Source: Ridgeia piscesae (taxonomy: Eukaryota > Annelida > Polychaeta > Sabellida > Siboglinidae). From it: a stretch of DNA of 64,000 nt. A program made the position numbers and the translations under genes. How positions within the stretch are numbered: position 1 is the stretch's first letter; every line of letters begins with the position of its first letter. Positions 62,455 through 64,000 of the stretch are shown piece by piece. The stretch spans positions 951,501 through 1,015,500 of the forward strand of contig JAODUO010000037.1 of NCBI GenBank assembly GCA_025642075.2, written 5' to 3'. Below the pieces are notes generated by a model. The model saw nothing but the letters and a program-made list of their open reading frames with translations. It made no database searches and was not told where the DNA came from.

Positions 62455-62504
62455 ATGTATGCCTGGTGCTGCCTACCAGCAGGTAGGCAACACCAGGCAT
62501 ACAT
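62455..62504. repeat. 23-bp inverted repeat with 4-nt loop
   Basis: The left arm ATGTATGCCTGGTGCTGCCT plus ACC pairs with the right arm ending ACACCAGGCATACAT, with a single mismatch and loop AGCA. It could form a cruciform or a tight RNA hairpin. Confidence 0.9.
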
Positions 62505-63416
62505 GAACACAGTATCAGTTTGGTTCAGGTAAATAAACATCGATAACATAATGGCTGGTAAAAGTCATTGGCTTTTTAAATTCACGCCTTCTGACAGATT
62601 CTATAAATGAGTGTGTATTAAGCCAACAATTGTGGTTTAATTTGCAAAAAGGTAGACATGTACGGGAAACAATTAGAATACCCGAAAGTATACTGAGTGT
62701 AAGTCTGCTAGACAATGGGCTTCACTTGTATGTTGCTTGTCATTCTCGGCGACCCCGTCTGACCGACCACTGTCCCTCGACAAAACACACGTCACCGTCG
62801 CCAACAAATAACTGCCGTGTGACGTGCGATATCACTCTTATCATAACATTTTCTACCGAATAAACCATTACTAGATATGGCCACCATAGTAGTATTAAAA
62901 TTACGTTATTACAAGATCCGGTGTGTGTGTATTCAAAGTGTAACCACCACTTACGCCCCCCTCCCGGAAACTTACAAACTCAGGTATGTTATATCCGGCG
63001 TGAGTCTCGCCAACGGCTGCGATGACACATTTTATTATACGGAGGCCTTATTATAATCGAACGTTTTGTGAAAACACATTCCTATGAAAACATGTTTATG
63101 TATCTACGATGTCGCATTAATTACGATTTCATAAAACTGCCCGATCCATCAACAAAATACCCGACTGCGGCATATAGTTAGCACACTACTCGCCGTAACG
63201 TGAAGCCCATTTCAAATACGGTCACAGGTAAATTAGGTCACACAACAAATCGAATCCGTCCACGGCGATCGTGTAATAATTCACATTTAGTTCTACACAT
63301 TCGGCATCAATGTGATTCACGAAGCACTGCAGTGTAGTTCTAGACGGTCAGTGCGTAGCATTCGTTGAAATCGCCACTAAATGTCGGCGTAAACAAACAA
63401 AATACCTGTGTCTTAC

Positions 63417-63660
63417 CTGTCGTGAACGGCCGTCCCACGTCAAGGCGGTCGAGAGAGTAACGCCGTGACGGCCTGGCGAACGACGCCTGATTCGCCGATG
63501 ACTCAGACAATGACAAAGCCGGCCGGTGGCTTTGTGTATAGCAGTAGCAGTAGCAGCTAGCGACAGGGCAGGCGGTGTGAGCGTACGAGGACACTCGGCA
63601 ACCTGGCTGCCAGGTAGACGCTGCGTCCCGAGCGCTCCAGCACCGTTTCGGGGATTGATT
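63417..63660 (-). promoter_or_regulatory. Candidate non-coding first exon and promoter of the large cadherin
   Basis: A GC- and CpG-rich stretch ends (minus strand) in CGTTCACGACAG/GTAAGACA, a near-consensus donor. An upstream exon is needed because coding exon 1 begins with an acceptor. The 5' limit is arbitrary. The frame through the stretch (a Cys/Tyr-rich peptide) does not look like protein. It could instead belong to a different gene. Confidence 0.45.
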
Positions 63661-64000
63661 TTTGTGATAAATACGCAAACCTAGAATCGATACGACTCGG
63701 CGCTGAATGGGCAGCTTATTTCGTAACGGGCTCAGGCAAACGGAAACACATTATCGAAGTGATGGAATGGACTGGGACATTGTTGTGTTCGTTGTGGGGT
63801 GTTTCATAAAATATAAATTATAGCATAACAATTATAATTGTAAAGTTATATTGTTTTATGTGCACATTTGCATACGATAAGGGATATGCATGATTATTTA
63901 TCTATATTACCTATCTATATATTAGCGCTTCCGAATCGATTTTATCTAAATTTATGGCACTATATAAATATTCTATAATTCGCATATATATATATATATA
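63661..64000. other. AT-rich flank, nothing recognised
   Basis: Ends in a (TA)n run at the window edge (63980-64000). This is the presumed upstream flank of the large cadherin. Confidence 0.5.

Larger units (their letters stand above)
55469..63416 (-). other. Probable 5' leader intron of the large cadherin
   Basis: Follows from the acceptor at 55469-55470 and the candidate donor at 63415-63416. It contains the AAGAC repeat, a degenerate repeat near 56.8-57.06 kb, TA runs (58195-58213, 60430-60512, 61668-61705) and a near-perfect palindrome at 62455-62504. Moderately CpG-rich patches at 57.1-57.5 and 59.9-60.3 kb could be regulatory. No other coding gene was recognised. Confidence 0.5.

Noticed and set aside
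63340..63678. 112-codon minus-strand frame as a coding exon
   Set aside because: It reads through a strong donor at 63416 and has no protein-like features. Treated as candidate 5' UTR.

Overview
The window is nuclear DNA of a non-vertebrate animal. It has spliced genes with GT..AG introns, many minisatellites and TA/GT microsatellites, tRNA-derived SINE-like repeats, a short inverted-repeat element and decayed LINE ends. The species cannot be read from the sequence. The gene type (a long type III classical cadherin with EGF and laminin-G modules next to the membrane) points to an invertebrate bilaterian, and the repeat families would fit a marine invertebrate such as a mollusc or another lophotrochozoan.

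One gene dominates, on the minus strand from about 55.5 kb down to 7.08 kb. It is a CadN-like classical cadherin that I reconstructed as 35 coding exons (7077-55402). Every exon-exon phase matches. The joined reading frame is 9081 nt (3026 aa) provided one missing base is assumed in exon 32 (near 12327). Order: signal peptide, about 17 cadherin (EC) repeats (exons 1-23), membrane-proximal NC domain (24-25), EGF, LamG, EGF, LamG, EGF (25-32), transmembrane helix (32/33), p120-catenin-binding juxtamembrane segment (33-34) and beta-catenin-binding tail (35). A non-coding 5' exon probably ends at 63417.

Downstream on the same strand, bases 1-639 hold the start of a second, paralogous cadherin gene that runs out of the window. 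Its first exon aligns in layout with exon 1 of the large gene, so the locus is a head-to-tail tandem pair. A CpG-rich stretch (640-1450) is its likely 5' UTR and promoter. The 1.45-7.08 kb interval between the two genes holds a 41-bp minisatellite, a SINE-like element, a MITE-like element and the presumed 3' UTR of the large gene.

The introns are unusually full of tandem repeats: about 9.8 kb of a 56-58 bp unit in intron 23, about 3 kb of a 33-bp unit in intron 32, and smaller arrays in introns 5, 12, 21, 22 and 28. Several arrays reach right up to a splice site and look as if they grew from splice-site sequence. Some parts of the arrays show dropped bases that look like uncorrected long-read consensus, which is also the likeliest cause of the exon 32 frameshift. 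No RNA genes, CRISPR arrays or prokaryotic features were seen.
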